A stretch of DNA of 12,698 bases from CBDTTM01 sp965363355 (GCA_965363355.1 CBDTTM010000061.1:1-12698), one strand, 5' to 3'. Positions 1 to 7,425 are shown, counted from the first letter of the stretch. The notes: generated by a model not told the origin, from the sequence alone. Translations and numbers: made by a program.

Positions 1-837
1 CATCTTTTGACCAGTTTGTGCACTAAGACCTGTGATAGGACCTAAAGCGAGCTTAGGCAGCAAGTAATCATTGACTGGGTAATTCCACCAAACAGCCATT
101 TTCCGTCCATAAATTGCATTGACTTTTTCTATGTCTTCTGGCAAAATTCCGTCGCAGACAACACCAGGACCTGTATACATGACAATGATATCTCGATCGA
201 GGTTTTCAGAAAAGCCCTTCGTATACGCTTTTAATTTTCCATCTTCGATCATGTCGGCCGTAAAATATTCCGTAGGAACCGTAAACAAAGGCTTAACGCC
301 GGGCTTCACCCGAATGAACCGACGATTCACCTCATTTAAGAAACGCGCTTGTCCTGCACCATCTTTATTTTTGATATCATCGAAGAACACGGCAAAGCTC
401 CGGACACCCATCGCATAAAGTAAATCAAATTTATGTAAAAGAGCTTCAATATCTCGCTCCTTCTCCGCACCATCAAGGTGAACATCAATCCCTGGTGATA
501 TCGCGAAAACAAAATCGACTTGATTTTGTTCAGCGGCCTTAATCAACTGCTCCATATTCGCCATAGCAGTTAGAGGATATGCCTCACGCCATTTTTCTCG
601 GTGATACGGATCATCTTTAGGGGCATAGATATACGTATTTAAATGATGCTTACCATAAAAAGCCAGTTGATCAAGCCGATCTGCTTGCGTCCACGGTTTT
701 CCATAAAACCCTTCGATGACCCCACGAATCGGAATCGCTGCCTCATCTACTTGCACACCCGCCGCGAAAGTTTTGGACGGATATAAGACACACGCTATTG
801 CAAACAAAAAAAGCCATGACCGCATATTTCGTAGCAT
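1..837 (-). CDS. Exported GH84 beta-N-acetylglucosaminidase (NagJ/O-GlcNAcase family), 3' end outside window
   Basis: The first 279 residues are visible and the frame is open to base 1, so the C-terminus is missing. The N-terminus is a signal peptide: a short basic stretch (residues 1-6), a hydrophobic core (8-19) and a possible signal peptidase I site at TFA-A near residue 25. Cys16 after AIA could instead be a weak lipobox. From about residue 36 the protein follows GH84 enzymes such as Clostridium perfringens NagJ closely: RGVIEGFYG (38-46), YAPKDDPYHREKWRE (71-85), the catalytic Asp pair D153-D154 in FFDDI, VPTEY (187-191), TGPGVV (222-227) and AVWWNYPVNDY (248-258). The family removes terminal beta-linked GlcNAc from glycans or glycoproteins by substrate-assisted catalysis. 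The ATG start at 837 has an AAGGAGA ribosome site 9 bases upstream. No promoter is evident in the short gap after the preceding hairpin, so it may depend on readthrough. Family confidence is high; the physiological substrate is unknown. Confidence 0.93.
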   Translation of the reverse strand, partial: MLRNMRSWLFLFAIACVLYPSKTFAAGVQVDEAAIPIRGVIEGFYGKPWTQADRLDQLAFYGKHHLNTYIYAPKDDPYHREKWREAYPLTAMANMEQLIKAAEQNQVDFVFAISPGIDVHLDGAEKERDIEALLHKFDLLYAMGVRSFAVFFDDIKNKDGAGQARFLNEVNRRFIRVKPGVKPLFTVPTEYFTADMIEDGKLKAYTKGFSENLDRDIIVMYTGPGVVCDGILPEDIEKVNAIYGRKMAVWWNYPVNDYLLPKLALGPITGLSAQTGQKM

Positions 838-872
838 ATTCAAGTTCTCCTTTTCCTTTAATCCCTTAATGT

Positions 873-905
873 ACAAAGGCTGCCAAAAAAACTGGCAGCC
901 TTTGT
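873..905 (-). terminator. Hairpin just after the M18 aminopeptidase gene, probable terminator
   Basis: Perfect 13-bp inverted repeat (873-885 with 893-905, core GGCTGCCA/TGGCAGCC) with a 7-base loop, three bases after the peptidase stop codon. On the minus strand the T-rich tail is short (TTTGT followed by ACATT), so termination could be incomplete. The next gene, GH84, has its ribosome site only about 22 bases beyond and no obvious promoter, which fits partial readthrough. Confidence 0.65.
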
Positions 906-908
906 CTT

Positions 909-2294
909 TTATGCTTCCTGCAGGAACGCCTTATACCCTTTTTGCGTTTCATACACATCAATTTTGCTCGTAACTTCCCATGGCGCATGCATATTGAGAA
1001 CAGCTACACCACTGTCGATTACCTGCATGCCATAAAGCGACATGATATAGGCAATCGTTCCACCACCACCAAGATCCACTTTGCCAAGTTCTGACATTTG
1101 TGTCCTCACGTTATGCTTTTCCATCATCGCGCGAATATCGCCAAGGTACTCCGCATTGGCATCATTCGATCCCGATTTGCCGCGAGATCCGGTAAATTTA
1201 TTGAAAACCATGCCTTTGCCAAGATAAGCAACGTTCTTTTTATCAAAAGAGCTGGCAAAAAGAGCATCATAACCAGAGGTGACATCCGAGGACAGCATCT
1301 TGGAATTTGCCAGGCAGCGCTTGAGTGTAAGTTCTGAATATACGCTTGTGAGGTCAATGAGCTCGGCCACGGTGTTTTCAAAGAATTTCGACTGCATACC
1401 AGTAGCACCGACGCTGCCGATTTCCTCTTTGTCGACCAACAGGCAGCAAGCTGTTTTTTTGACGTCCTTAGTTTCGATCATCGCTGCTAAAGAAGTATAA
1501 GCACATACGCGATCATCTTGTCCGTATGCGATGATCATGCTGCGGTCAAGCCCAAGTTCACGAGCCTGTCCTGCTGGCACGACTTCAAGCTCAGCCGAAA
1601 GAAAATCCTCTTCTTCTAAATCGTATTTTTCTTTTAAGAGCTTTAATATCCCTGCCTTGACGGCGTCTTTTTCCGTATCTTCAAGCGGCAAACTGCCAAA
1701 TAAGATATCAAGAGCTTCCCCTTCTATGACTTTATTGGCTTTCTTTTCAAGCTGCTCGGCCGAAAGATGGATCAGTAAATCCGTCACACAAAATACTGGA
1801 TCCGCATCCTCTTCACCAATTGTGATTTCAACTACGGAACCGTCTTTTTTGGCAACTACGCCGTGTATCGCTAGCGGCACCGTAACCCATTGATATTTCT
1901 TTATGCCGCCATAATAATGTGTATCCATATAAGCCAGCCCACCATCTTCATAAAGCGGATTCTGCTTGATATCAAGACGGCAGGTATCAATATGGGCTCC
2001 AAGAATTGACATTCCTTCTGCCAATGGTTCAGTGCCTATATGGAACATAGCCATAGCTTTTTTCATCCAAACTGCATATACCTTGTCACCTGGAACAAGT
2101 TTTTTGCCAGCCTTTATCATATCAGACAAGTTCTTATAACCGGCTTTTTCTGCCATTTGAACTGCCTCTTTAACGGATTCACGTTCTGTCTTGCATTTAG
2201 TCAGAAAGCTGCGATAAGAATCACACAATTTCTGTAATTCTTGTTTTTCTTCAGCGCTATACGTATTCCAAACATGTTTCTTCTCTTCTGCCAT
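909..2294 (-). CDS. M18 family zinc aminopeptidase
   Basis: 461 residues, the usual size for the longer bacterial M18 enzymes (ApeA-like, aspartyl aminopeptidase relatives). The family forms large cytoplasmic oligomers that remove N-terminal residues from peptides using a two-metal site. Candidate metal and catalytic residues are all visible: H101 in GAHIDT, the bridging Asp near D260 in GQDD, E290/E291 in DKEEIGS, D337 in SSDVTSGYD and H436 in NMHAPWE. The glycine-rich loop DLGGGGT (407-413) is also typical. The ATG start has AAAGG 10 bases upstream and a good promoter 50 bases upstream. It is flanked by a terminator on each side, so it is probably monocistronic. Likely role: peptide turnover or use of imported peptides. 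Substrate preference cannot be read from the sequence, and I give no symbol because apeA and apeB are used inconsistently. Confidence 0.93.
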   Translation of the reverse strand: MAEEKKHVWNTYSAEEKQELQKLCDSYRSFLTKCKTERESVKEAVQMAEKAGYKNLSDMIKAGKKLVPGDKVYAVWMKKAMAMFHIGTEPLAEGMSILGAHIDTCRLDIKQNPLYEDGGLAYMDTHYYGGIKKYQWVTVPLAIHGVVAKKDGSVVEITIGEEDADPVFCVTDLLIHLSAEQLEKKANKVIEGEALDILFGSLPLEDTEKDAVKAGILKLLKEKYDLEEEDFLSAELEVVPAGQARELGLDRSMIIAYGQDDRVCAYTSLAAMIETKDVKKTACCLLVDKEEIGSVGATGMQSKFFENTVAELIDLTSVYSELTLKRCLANSKMLSSDVTSGYDALFASSFDKKNVAYLGKGMVFNKFTGSRGKSGSNDANAEYLGDIRAMMEKHNVRTQMSELGKVDLGGGGTIAYIMSLYGMQVIDSGVAVLNMHAPWEVTSKIDVYETQKGYKAFLQEA

Positions 2295-2343
2295 ATTTCA
2301 TCAACCTTTCTAAATGCTGCAAATTATAAAACAACTCATGGTA

Positions 2344-2372
2344 ATTATATAGTGATTTTCTTTAAAAGACAA
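2344..2372 (-). promoter_or_regulatory. Sigma-A promoter of the M18 aminopeptidase gene
   Basis: On the minus strand: -35 TTGTCT (2367-2372, 4/6), 17-base spacer, -10 TATAAT (2344-2349, 6/6). Transcription would start near 2337, leaving a leader of about 43 bases. It lies just downstream of the sdhB terminator, as expected for an independent unit. Confidence 0.75.
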
Positions 2373-2415
2373 TGCCTCCGAGCTCTAATCTACAGATATT
2401 GGATTTTCTCACAAC

Positions 2416-2446
2416 AAAAAACCGGCCTCAAAAGAGACCGGTTTTT
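2416..2446 (-). terminator. Rho-independent terminator of the fumAB-sdhCAB operon
   Basis: Six bases after the sdhB stop. Stem AACCGG/CCGGTT (2420-2425 with 2438-2443), a C-A mismatch, then CTC/GAG closing an AAAA loop. A-rich and T-rich flanks add pairs and give a T6 tail on the minus strand. Confidence 0.88.
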
Positions 2447-2451
2447 CCATC

Positions 2452-3210
2452 TTATTTATTGAAGATGTTTTTGATTGCTTGTTTATTGACATCGCGGTTA
2501 AGCTGTGCCAAATAAGTCGTTAATTTGATGCTCTTAGGGCAAGCTTCTACGCAGTTTTGGCTATTGCCGCAACTAGTGATGCCGCCTTTTTCCATCAATG
2601 CATTCAAACGTTTATCCGCATCGAACTTGCCTAGTGGATGAAGGTTGAACAAATGAGCCTGTACTGTAGGAGCAGGACCGATGAAGTCGGACTGAGTACC
2701 AACGTTCGGGCAAGCTTCCATGCAGCAACCGCAAGTCATGCAATGAGAGATTTCATATGCAGTCTGTGCAGTGTAAGGGTTTTGGATTGGAGCGTCTTTA
2801 ACTTCCCAAGTTCCATCTACGTTGACCCAGCCTTGGATACGTTTGAGGCTTTCAAACATAACCGCACGGTCGATCAATAAATCGCGAATTACAGGGAAAG
2901 TACGAGCTGGTGATAAACGAACTGGTTGTTCGAGATGATCGATCAAAGCAGCACAAGCCTGTTGAGCTTTGCCATTGATTACCATCATGCATGCACCGCA
3001 AACTTTTTCAAGGCAGTTGCATTCCCAAACAACAGGAGTTGTTTTTTTGCCGCTCTTTGTTACAGGGTTCTTCTGGATTTCCATAAGAGCTGCAACAACG
3101 TTCAGAGCCGGACGATACGGAACTTCAAATTCTTCCGTATAAGGAGCACTCGTCGGGCTGTCCTGACGTTCTATGATAAAACTTACTTTTTTTTTGTTTT
3201 GATCTGCCAT
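2452..3210 (-). CDS. sdhB: Succinate dehydrogenase/fumarate reductase iron-sulfur subunit
   Basis: 252 residues, normal for the family. The subunit carries electrons between FAD in SdhA and haem/menaquinone in SdhC through three Fe-S clusters at the inner face of the membrane. Ligands are complete. For [2Fe-2S]: C66, C71, C74 and C86 (CGAC and QQAC). For [4Fe-4S]: C157, C160, C163 and C224. For [3Fe-4S]: C167, C214 and C220. The pattern CMTCGCCMEACPN and CGNSQNCVEACPK matches the Bacillus subtilis type. The ATG lies two bases after the sdhA stop, with a perfect AAGGAGG 10 bases upstream inside the sdhA end, so translation is probably coupled. It is the last gene of the operon. The sequence alone cannot settle SDH versus FRD direction; frdB would be an equally valid name. 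Confidence 0.96.
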   Translation of the reverse strand: MADQNKKKVSFIIERQDSPTSAPYTEEFEVPYRPALNVVAALMEIQKNPVTKSGKKTTPVVWECNCLEKVCGACMMVINGKAQQACAALIDHLEQPVRLSPARTFPVIRDLLIDRAVMFESLKRIQGWVNVDGTWEVKDAPIQNPYTAQTAYEISHCMTCGCCMEACPNVGTQSDFIGPAPTVQAHLFNLHPLGKFDADKRLNALMEKGGITSCGNSQNCVEACPKSIKLTTYLAQLNRDVNKQAIKNIFNK

Positions 3211-3212
3211 TC

Positions 3213-4973
3213 TTATTTATCCTCCTTCTTAGCAACTGCATAGTTACGAGGACGCGGTTTAATCTGCGAATGATCGAAATCAATGTAGCTGATTTTAGCA
3301 TCACTTGTTGCAGCATCGAAATCAACGATCGTAGTTTTGAGGAAGCGTTCGTCATCACGCTGCGGGAATTCCGGTTTGTAATGAGCGCCACGGCTTTCAT
3401 CACGCATGCGAGCAGCTTTGGTTACAGCCATTGCATAAACGATCATATTGCGCAGCTGACGTACGAACATAGCTTCCTGGTTTGCCCAGTGGCCTTTATC
3501 GGATACGCCGATATTATCCCAACGTTTGAGGATTTTTTTAACTTCATCATAGCAATAATCAAGTTCTTTATTGACACGAACGATCGTGACATATTTGTTC
3601 ATGACATCGCCGAGTTCATGATGGAGTTCGTGAGCGTTTTCTTCGCCATCCATTTTGATGATAGCTTCGAATTCATCAACACAAGCCTGCTGAGCTGCAG
3701 CCAAATCTTCATCGGTAAGCTCAGAGCCTTTTTCGCCTTCTTTAGCCCAACGCATAGCTTCAGGACCAGAAACAGTACCAGAATATGCAGCGGAAAGAAG
3801 CGAGTTCGCACCAAGACGGTTTGCACCATGGTACTGGTAATCACATTCGCCAGAAGCCATAAGGCCCGGGATGTTTGTGTTATGTTTAGCATCTACCCAA
3901 ATACCACCCATGGAATAATGAACGGATGGATAAATCTGCATTGGAACTTTACGAGGATCGTCGCCGACAAATTCCGAATACATTTCAAGAATGCCGCCGA
4001 GTTTGCGTTCAAGGTAGCCGCCATCGATATGGGAAAGGTCGAGATATACTCTGTTTTCGCCATTGATGCCAAGGCCCTGATTTACGCAAACATCATAAAT
4101 TGCACGCGAAGCAACGTCACGTGGTACAAGGTTACCATATGCTGGGTACATTTCTTCGAGGAAGTACCAAGGTTTTCCATCTTTATATGTCCAAACACGT
4201 CCGCCTTCACCGCGGCATGCTTCTGACATCAAACGGTTCTTATCCGTACCAGGAATAGCCGTTGGATGGATCTGAATGAATTCGATATTCCCAAGATGAG
4301 CGCCCTGCTGATATACAGCAGATACAGCGGAACCGTTACAGATTGTGGACGCTGTGCAGCGACCAAATACCATACCAGGACCACCAGTTGCCAAAATCGT
4401 AGTATCCGCACGGAATGCTTTGATTTCCATCGAGTTCATGTTCTGAGCTACGATACCGCGGCAAACGCCTTCTTTATTTTTGATGACTTTAATGAATTCC
4501 CAGAATTCATATTTTTTAACGGAGCCTTTTACTTCCCATTTACGGACTTGTTCATCCAAAGCATAGAGAAGCTGCTGGCCAGTTGTTGAACCAGCAAAGC
4601 AAGTACGTTTATTTTTCTGACCACCGAAGTTACGAAGATCCAAAACGCCTTCTGCTGTACGAGTGAAAGGTACACCCATGCGGTCAAACATTTTGATGAG
4701 CTTCGGAGCTGCTTCAACCATGCCTTTAACAGCACCCTGATCAGCAAGGAAATCTCCCCCGTATACTGTATCATCGAAATGTTCCCAAATCGAATCATTT
4801 TCACCCTTTGTATTCATACAGGCGTTGATTCCACCCTGTGCGCAAAGCGAGTGAGAGCGTTTTACCGGGCAGTATGAGAATAAATCAACTTCGCCGCCAG
4901 CTTCGCAAATCTTAAGGGCAGCCATTAAACCGGATAAACCGCCACCTACAACAATAATTTTATTTTTAGCCAC
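3213..4973 (-). CDS. sdhA: Succinate dehydrogenase/fumarate reductase flavoprotein subunit
   Basis: 586 residues, full length. It interconverts fumarate and succinate at a covalently bound FAD. Visible: dinucleotide-binding GGGLSG (10-15), the flavinylation site RSHSLCAQGG with H41 as predicted FAD-linked His, HPTA (236-239), RGEGGRVW (254-261) with the proton-shuttle Arg region, the active-site HYSMGG (352-357), and GECDYQYHGANRLGANSL (375-392). Wording and length match the Bacillus-type SdhA much better than E. coli FrdA. The start is GTG at 4973, chosen because AAGGAG lies 9 bases upstream and the protein then begins with the usual MAKNKIIVVGGG. It sits between sdhC (40-base gap) and sdhB (2-base gap). 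In a fermentative anaerobe it probably acts mainly as fumarate reductase, which is inference. Confidence 0.97.
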   Translation of the reverse strand: MAKNKIIVVGGGLSGLMAALKICEAGGEVDLFSYCPVKRSHSLCAQGGINACMNTKGENDSIWEHFDDTVYGGDFLADQGAVKGMVEAAPKLIKMFDRMGVPFTRTAEGVLDLRNFGGQKNKRTCFAGSTTGQQLLYALDEQVRKWEVKGSVKKYEFWEFIKVIKNKEGVCRGIVAQNMNSMEIKAFRADTTILATGGPGMVFGRCTASTICNGSAVSAVYQQGAHLGNIEFIQIHPTAIPGTDKNRLMSEACRGEGGRVWTYKDGKPWYFLEEMYPAYGNLVPRDVASRAIYDVCVNQGLGINGENRVYLDLSHIDGGYLERKLGGILEMYSEFVGDDPRKVPMQIYPSVHYSMGGIWVDAKHNTNIPGLMASGECDYQYHGANRLGANSLLSAAYSGTVSGPEAMRWAKEGEKGSELTDEDLAAAQQACVDEFEAIIKMDGEENAHELHHELGDVMNKYVTIVRVNKELDYCYDEVKKILKRWDNIGVSDKGHWANQEAMFVRQLRNMIVYAMAVTKAARMRDESRGAHYKPEFPQRDDERFLKTTIVDFDAATSDAKISYIDFDHSQIKPRPRNYAVAKKEDK

Positions 4974-5013
4974 GTAGGTTCTCTCCTTATTCTAAAATTT
5001 TATGAACAACTTA

Positions 5014-5631
5014 TTACGCCAAGTAACTGCCCATAAAGATGATTGTAACGATTGAAAGCAGTGCGCAGAGAAGCATGAAAAGCTTTGCTGCCACAGCTTG
5101 GGCGCGAGGACCTTTTGCAATTCCCCAAGTCATGGTGAATGTAGTCAAACCATTGCAGAAATGGAAAATAGCTGCAATCATACCGATTGTATAGAGTACA
5201 AAAACGATTGGATTGCTGAAGTAGCTCTGCAATAATTCATAGGAAATTGGCGTTCCGCCACCTTTTACCATAATGCGCAAATAAACAACATGCCAAATCA
5301 AAAATGCTGCTACAAACCAAGCTGTCCATCTCTGAAGAGCGAACTGCCAATTACGAGTGTAACCATATTGGCCTGGGTTGTTTTTAGCCTGCAGGGCGAT
5401 GTACGCGCCATAAATGCCATGAAACAAGAATGGAAGAGCAATAGCAAAAATTTCCAATGGGAGCATGATTTCATGCGGAATCGCTGCTAATTTACCCACC
5501 GCTTCGTTAAATGGTTTCGGGCCGCCGAGCACAGACGCATTTGTGAAAACATGTTCTAACAGGAATAAACCGATTGGAACAATACCACAAAGAGAATGTA
5601 AACGACGAAGATAATAAGTTGTGTGAATCAT
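5014..5631 (-). CDS. sdhC: Di-haem cytochrome b558 membrane anchor of SDH/FRD
   Basis: 205 residues, close to the Bacillus subtilis SdhC length. This single-subunit type-B anchor spans the membrane five times (about 12-30, 55-80, 100-122, 141-168 and 181-203), binds two b haems and exchanges electrons with menaquinone. Four candidate axial haem ligands are in the expected helices: H27 (LEH), H71 (FLFH), H114 (IWH) and H157 (IFH). The N-terminal YYLRRLHSLCGIVP is typical. The ATG has AGGAGG 7 bases upstream. The gene is 41 bases after fumB. A possible internal promoter overlaps the fumB stop, so sdhCAB may also be transcribed apart from fumAB. Two haems on opposite sides would couple menaquinone chemistry to the membrane potential, a point relevant to direction in vivo. 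Confidence 0.94.
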   Translation of the reverse strand: MIHTTYYLRRLHSLCGIVPIGLFLLEHVFTNASVLGGPKPFNEAVGKLAAIPHEIMLPLEIFAIALPFLFHGIYGAYIALQAKNNPGQYGYTRNWQFALQRWTAWFVAAFLIWHVVYLRIMVKGGGTPISYELLQSYFSNPIVFVLYTIGMIAAIFHFCNGLTTFTMTWGIAKGPRAQAVAAKLFMLLCALLSIVTIIFMGSYLA

Positions 5632-5671
5632 TCTTAAACCTCCTATATTTTTCTTTCCTTTAGGGAAATAT

Positions 5672-5700
5672 ATTATAACTTACGATAAGGGGCCTGTCCC
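5672..5700 (-). promoter_or_regulatory. Possible internal promoter for sdhCAB
   Basis: On the minus strand: GGGACA (5695-5700, 4/6 to the -35 consensus), 17-base spacer, TATAAT (5672-5677, 6/6). The -10 covers the fumB stop codon TAA. Downstream, TTTCC/GGAAA forms a small dyad before the sdhC ribosome site. The weak -35 makes this tentative. Confidence 0.35.
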
Positions 5701-6230
5701 ATTTCGTAGAAGTTATTTCCTTCTGAGTCAATTACCACGATAGCCGGGAAATCTTCTACAGTCAGTGCCGCAACCGCTTCCGGACCGAGTTCTGGATAAG
5801 CGAGAACTTCATATTTTTTAACGGATTTAGCGATAAGAGCCGCAGCTCCGCCAACAGCCGCAAAATAAGTAACACCGTTCTTTTTCATCGATTCAACGAC
5901 AGCATCCGCACGGGAACCTTTTCCGACCATGCCTTTAATGCCCTGTTCAAGCATTGTCGGCGTATAAGCATCCATACGACCAGATGTAGTAGGACCACAT
6001 GAGCCAATAGGATCACCTGGTTTTGCTGGCGTAGGGCCAAGATAATAAACAATTTGATTTGTCCAATCAACTGGAAGTTTTTCTCCACGAGCCAAAGCTT
6101 CGGTCATGACTTTATGCGCAGCGTCGCGGGCACTGATAATCGTGCCTGTAATCAGAACACTGTCACCAGCCTTTAACGTGCGTGATTTTTCTTCCGTCAA
6201 CGGAGTTGTAATACGAATTTTTTCAGCCAT
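5673..6230 (-). CDS. Class I fumarate hydratase, beta subunit
   Basis: 185 residues, the C-terminal half of class I (iron-sulfur) fumarases when these are split in two. With the alpha subunit it interconverts malate and fumarate in the cytoplasm. Typical segments: ITTPL (7-11), GTIISARDAAHK (29-40) with the conserved region thought to supply catalytic residues, GPTTSGRMD (79-87) for substrate binding, KGSRADA (104-110), and YPELGPEAV (145-153). The frame is open 40 codons further upstream, but that extension lies inside fumA and has no family similarity. The ATG at 6230 has AGGAGG 10 bases upstream and begins with the family-like MAEKIRITTPL. It lies 35 bases after the alpha gene and 41 before sdhC. 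Tartrate dehydratase beta subunits are related, but the linkage to sdhCAB argues for fumarase. Confidence 0.93.
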   Translation of the reverse strand: MAEKIRITTPLTEEKSRTLKAGDSVLITGTIISARDAAHKVMTEALARGEKLPVDWTNQIVYYLGPTPAKPGDPIGSCGPTTSGRMDAYTPTMLEQGIKGMVGKGSRADAVVESMKKNGVTYFAAVGGAAALIAKSVKKYEVLAYPELGPEAVAALTVEDFPAIVVIDSEGNNFYEMGQAPYRKL

Positions 6231-6265
6231 TTTATCTTTTCCTCCTATTATAATACATTTTCTGC

Positions 6266-7108
6266 TTATAATACACGTTCTGCATGGCGCATAGCATGGC
6301 AGCAAATCGTTACAGCGACTGGCAAACCAGCGATATGCGTAGCACCCCATTCAATATTTACAGCCAAAGCTGATGTTGTTCCACCAAGCTGAGGTCCGAT
6401 ACCCGTTTTATTGATGAGCGTCAAAAGTTCGCCTTCTAATTCAGCATACTTAGGATGGTCATTACGGACATTCGTTGGACGCAAAAGCGCTCTTTTTGAA
6501 AGATATGCTGCCTGGTCCATCGTACCGCCGATGCCGACGCCGACGACCATTGGAGGACAAGGATTACAGCTAGCATGTAAAATGATATCCAAAACCGCTT
6601 TTTTGACGCCTTCAACGCCATCTGCTGGAACGAGCATTTTAATGCCAGATTTATTTTCGCTGCCGAAACCCTTCGGAGCTAATTGGATCTTAAGCTTATC
6701 GCCTGCTACCATCTTCGTGTAGATAACAGCTGGTGTATTGTTCTGGGTATTCTTGCGATCAAATAAAGGTTCTGCAACGACTGATTTACGAAGGTAACCT
6801 TCCGTATAGCCCTTTGCTACGCCAGCATTGATTGCATCTTCAAGAGTACCGCCTTCTATATGAAGATCTTGTCCTACTTCGACAAATATAATGCTCATTC
6901 CAGTATCCTGGCAGATTGGTCTGTCTTCTGCTCTGGCAATTTCTGCATTACGAATGATTTGATCCAGGACATCTTTCCCAACCGGAGATTGTTCTGTTTC
7001 CCGACCTTTTTTCAAAGCTTCATAGACATCTTTTGGCAAATAGTAAGCTGCTTCCTTACACATCTGCGCTACTTCTGCCGTGATTTTTTCTACTTGGATT
7101 GTACGCAA
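6266..7108 (-). CDS. Class I fumarate hydratase, alpha subunit (TTG start)
   Basis: 280 residues when started at TTG 7108, the normal alpha-subunit length. It carries the oxygen-sensitive [4Fe-4S] cluster; likely ligands are C66 (RPICQDTG), C181 (ASCNPCPP; C184 is the alternative) and C270 (CCHAMRH). Other family marks are GVGIGGT (190-196) and KTGIGPQLGGTTSA (234-247). The frame continues upstream to an ATG at 7225. That would add 39 residues unlike the family and has no ribosome site. The TTG has a strong GGGAGGG 6 bases upstream, starts the expected MRTIQVEKIT, and lies downstream of a good promoter that falls inside the extension. First gene of the fumAB-sdhCAB operon. Use of TTG may limit output. 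Confidence 0.93.
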   Translation of the reverse strand: MRTIQVEKITAEVAQMCKEAAYYLPKDVYEALKKGRETEQSPVGKDVLDQIIRNAEIARAEDRPICQDTGMSIIFVEVGQDLHIEGGTLEDAINAGVAKGYTEGYLRKSVVAEPLFDRKNTQNNTPAVIYTKMVAGDKLKIQLAPKGFGSENKSGIKMLVPADGVEGVKKAVLDIILHASCNPCPPMVVGVGIGGTMDQAAYLSKRALLRPTNVRNDHPKYAELEGELLTLINKTGIGPQLGGTTSALAVNIEWGATHIAGLPVAVTICCHAMRHAERVL

Positions 7109-7114
7109 TGTAAA

Positions 7115-7121
7115 CCCTCCC
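7115..7121 (-). promoter_or_regulatory. Ribosome binding site fixing the fumA TTG start
   Basis: GGGAGGG on the minus strand, 6 bases before TTG 7108. No comparable site precedes the in-frame ATG at 7225, so this decides the start. Confidence 0.8.
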
Positions 7122-7151
7122 AAATAATAATTTAACACACTTGCAGGCTTC

Positions 7152-7180
7152 ATAATATCATATTTTCCAGACCCTTTCAA
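7152..7180 (-). promoter_or_regulatory. Sigma-A promoter of the fumAB-sdhCAB operon
   Basis: On the minus strand: -35 TTGAAA (7175-7180, 5/6), 17-base spacer, -10 TATTAT (7152-7157, 5/6). The start point would be near 7145, giving a leader of about 37 bases before the TTG start of fumA. Confidence 0.72.
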
Positions 7181-7425
7181 CTTGATAAAATAATTGGTCT
7201 GTCCAATTTCAAAAGTGAATTCCATTCGATTATGAAGGCAATATTAAAATTCCTATAAAACCGATATAAAACGATACGATGCCGCTCATTTTATAATGAA
7301 TACTTATTTACACATAATCTTTTTTTATTTATAATCAGGCTTTTTCATATAGAATAATATTATACAAGGACTATAGTCCTATTTTTGTGAAATACTGATA
7401 TTTTTTTTATTAATGGCTGATATTT
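7181..7425. other. AT-rich intergenic region between yfcE and fumA
   Basis: With the promoter and leader of fumA this makes a gene-free stretch of about 317 bases (7109-7425). It is very AT-rich, with T-runs at 7321-7327 and 7401-7408. I see no gene, no clear rho-independent terminator after yfcE and no RNA family I recognise. It holds a 14-bp palindrome at 7367-7380, an AT-rich inverted repeat TCATT-N4-AATGA around 7287-7300, and a short imperfect tandem repeat beginning CTGATATTTTT at 7395 and again at 7417. It probably serves as the control region for the fum-sdh operon. Confidence 0.5.
7359..7380 (-). promoter_or_regulatory. 14-bp palindrome abutting a TATAAT box, candidate operator
   Basis: AGGACTATAGTCCT (7367-7380) is a perfect palindrome. 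On the minus strand TG-TATAAT (7359-7364) follows two bases later, so the palindrome would sit in the spacer just upstream of a -10 box. No good -35 accompanies it, so a promoter here would need an activator or be weak. As RNA it could form only a 5-bp stem with a TATA loop, so a protein site is the more natural reading. No regulator is identified. Confidence 0.35.

Noticed and set aside
3270..4226. Long plus-strand open frame (318 codons) opposite sdhA
   Set aside because: It lies entirely antisense to a well-conserved gene, reads as a hydrophobic/Cys-Phe-rich shadow with no family resemblance, and has no ribosome site worth noting. Other plus-strand frames in the window are of the same kind.
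6248..6275. TTATAATACA repeated 18 bases apart in the fumA-fumB gap
   Set aside because: The minus-strand TATTAT/TATAAT boxes lack usable -35 elements at the right distance, so I do not call a promoter.
6231..6350. 40-codon upstream extension of the fumarase beta frame
   Set aside because: It overlaps the end of the alpha gene, is Cys-rich and unlike the family, and the ATG at 6230 has a perfect AGGAGG.
7385..7393. TTGTGAAAT resembling half of a Rex (NADH-sensing repressor) site upstream of fumA
   Set aside because: The second half-site is absent (ACTGATATT follows), so a functional Rex site is not supported in this AT-rich sequence.
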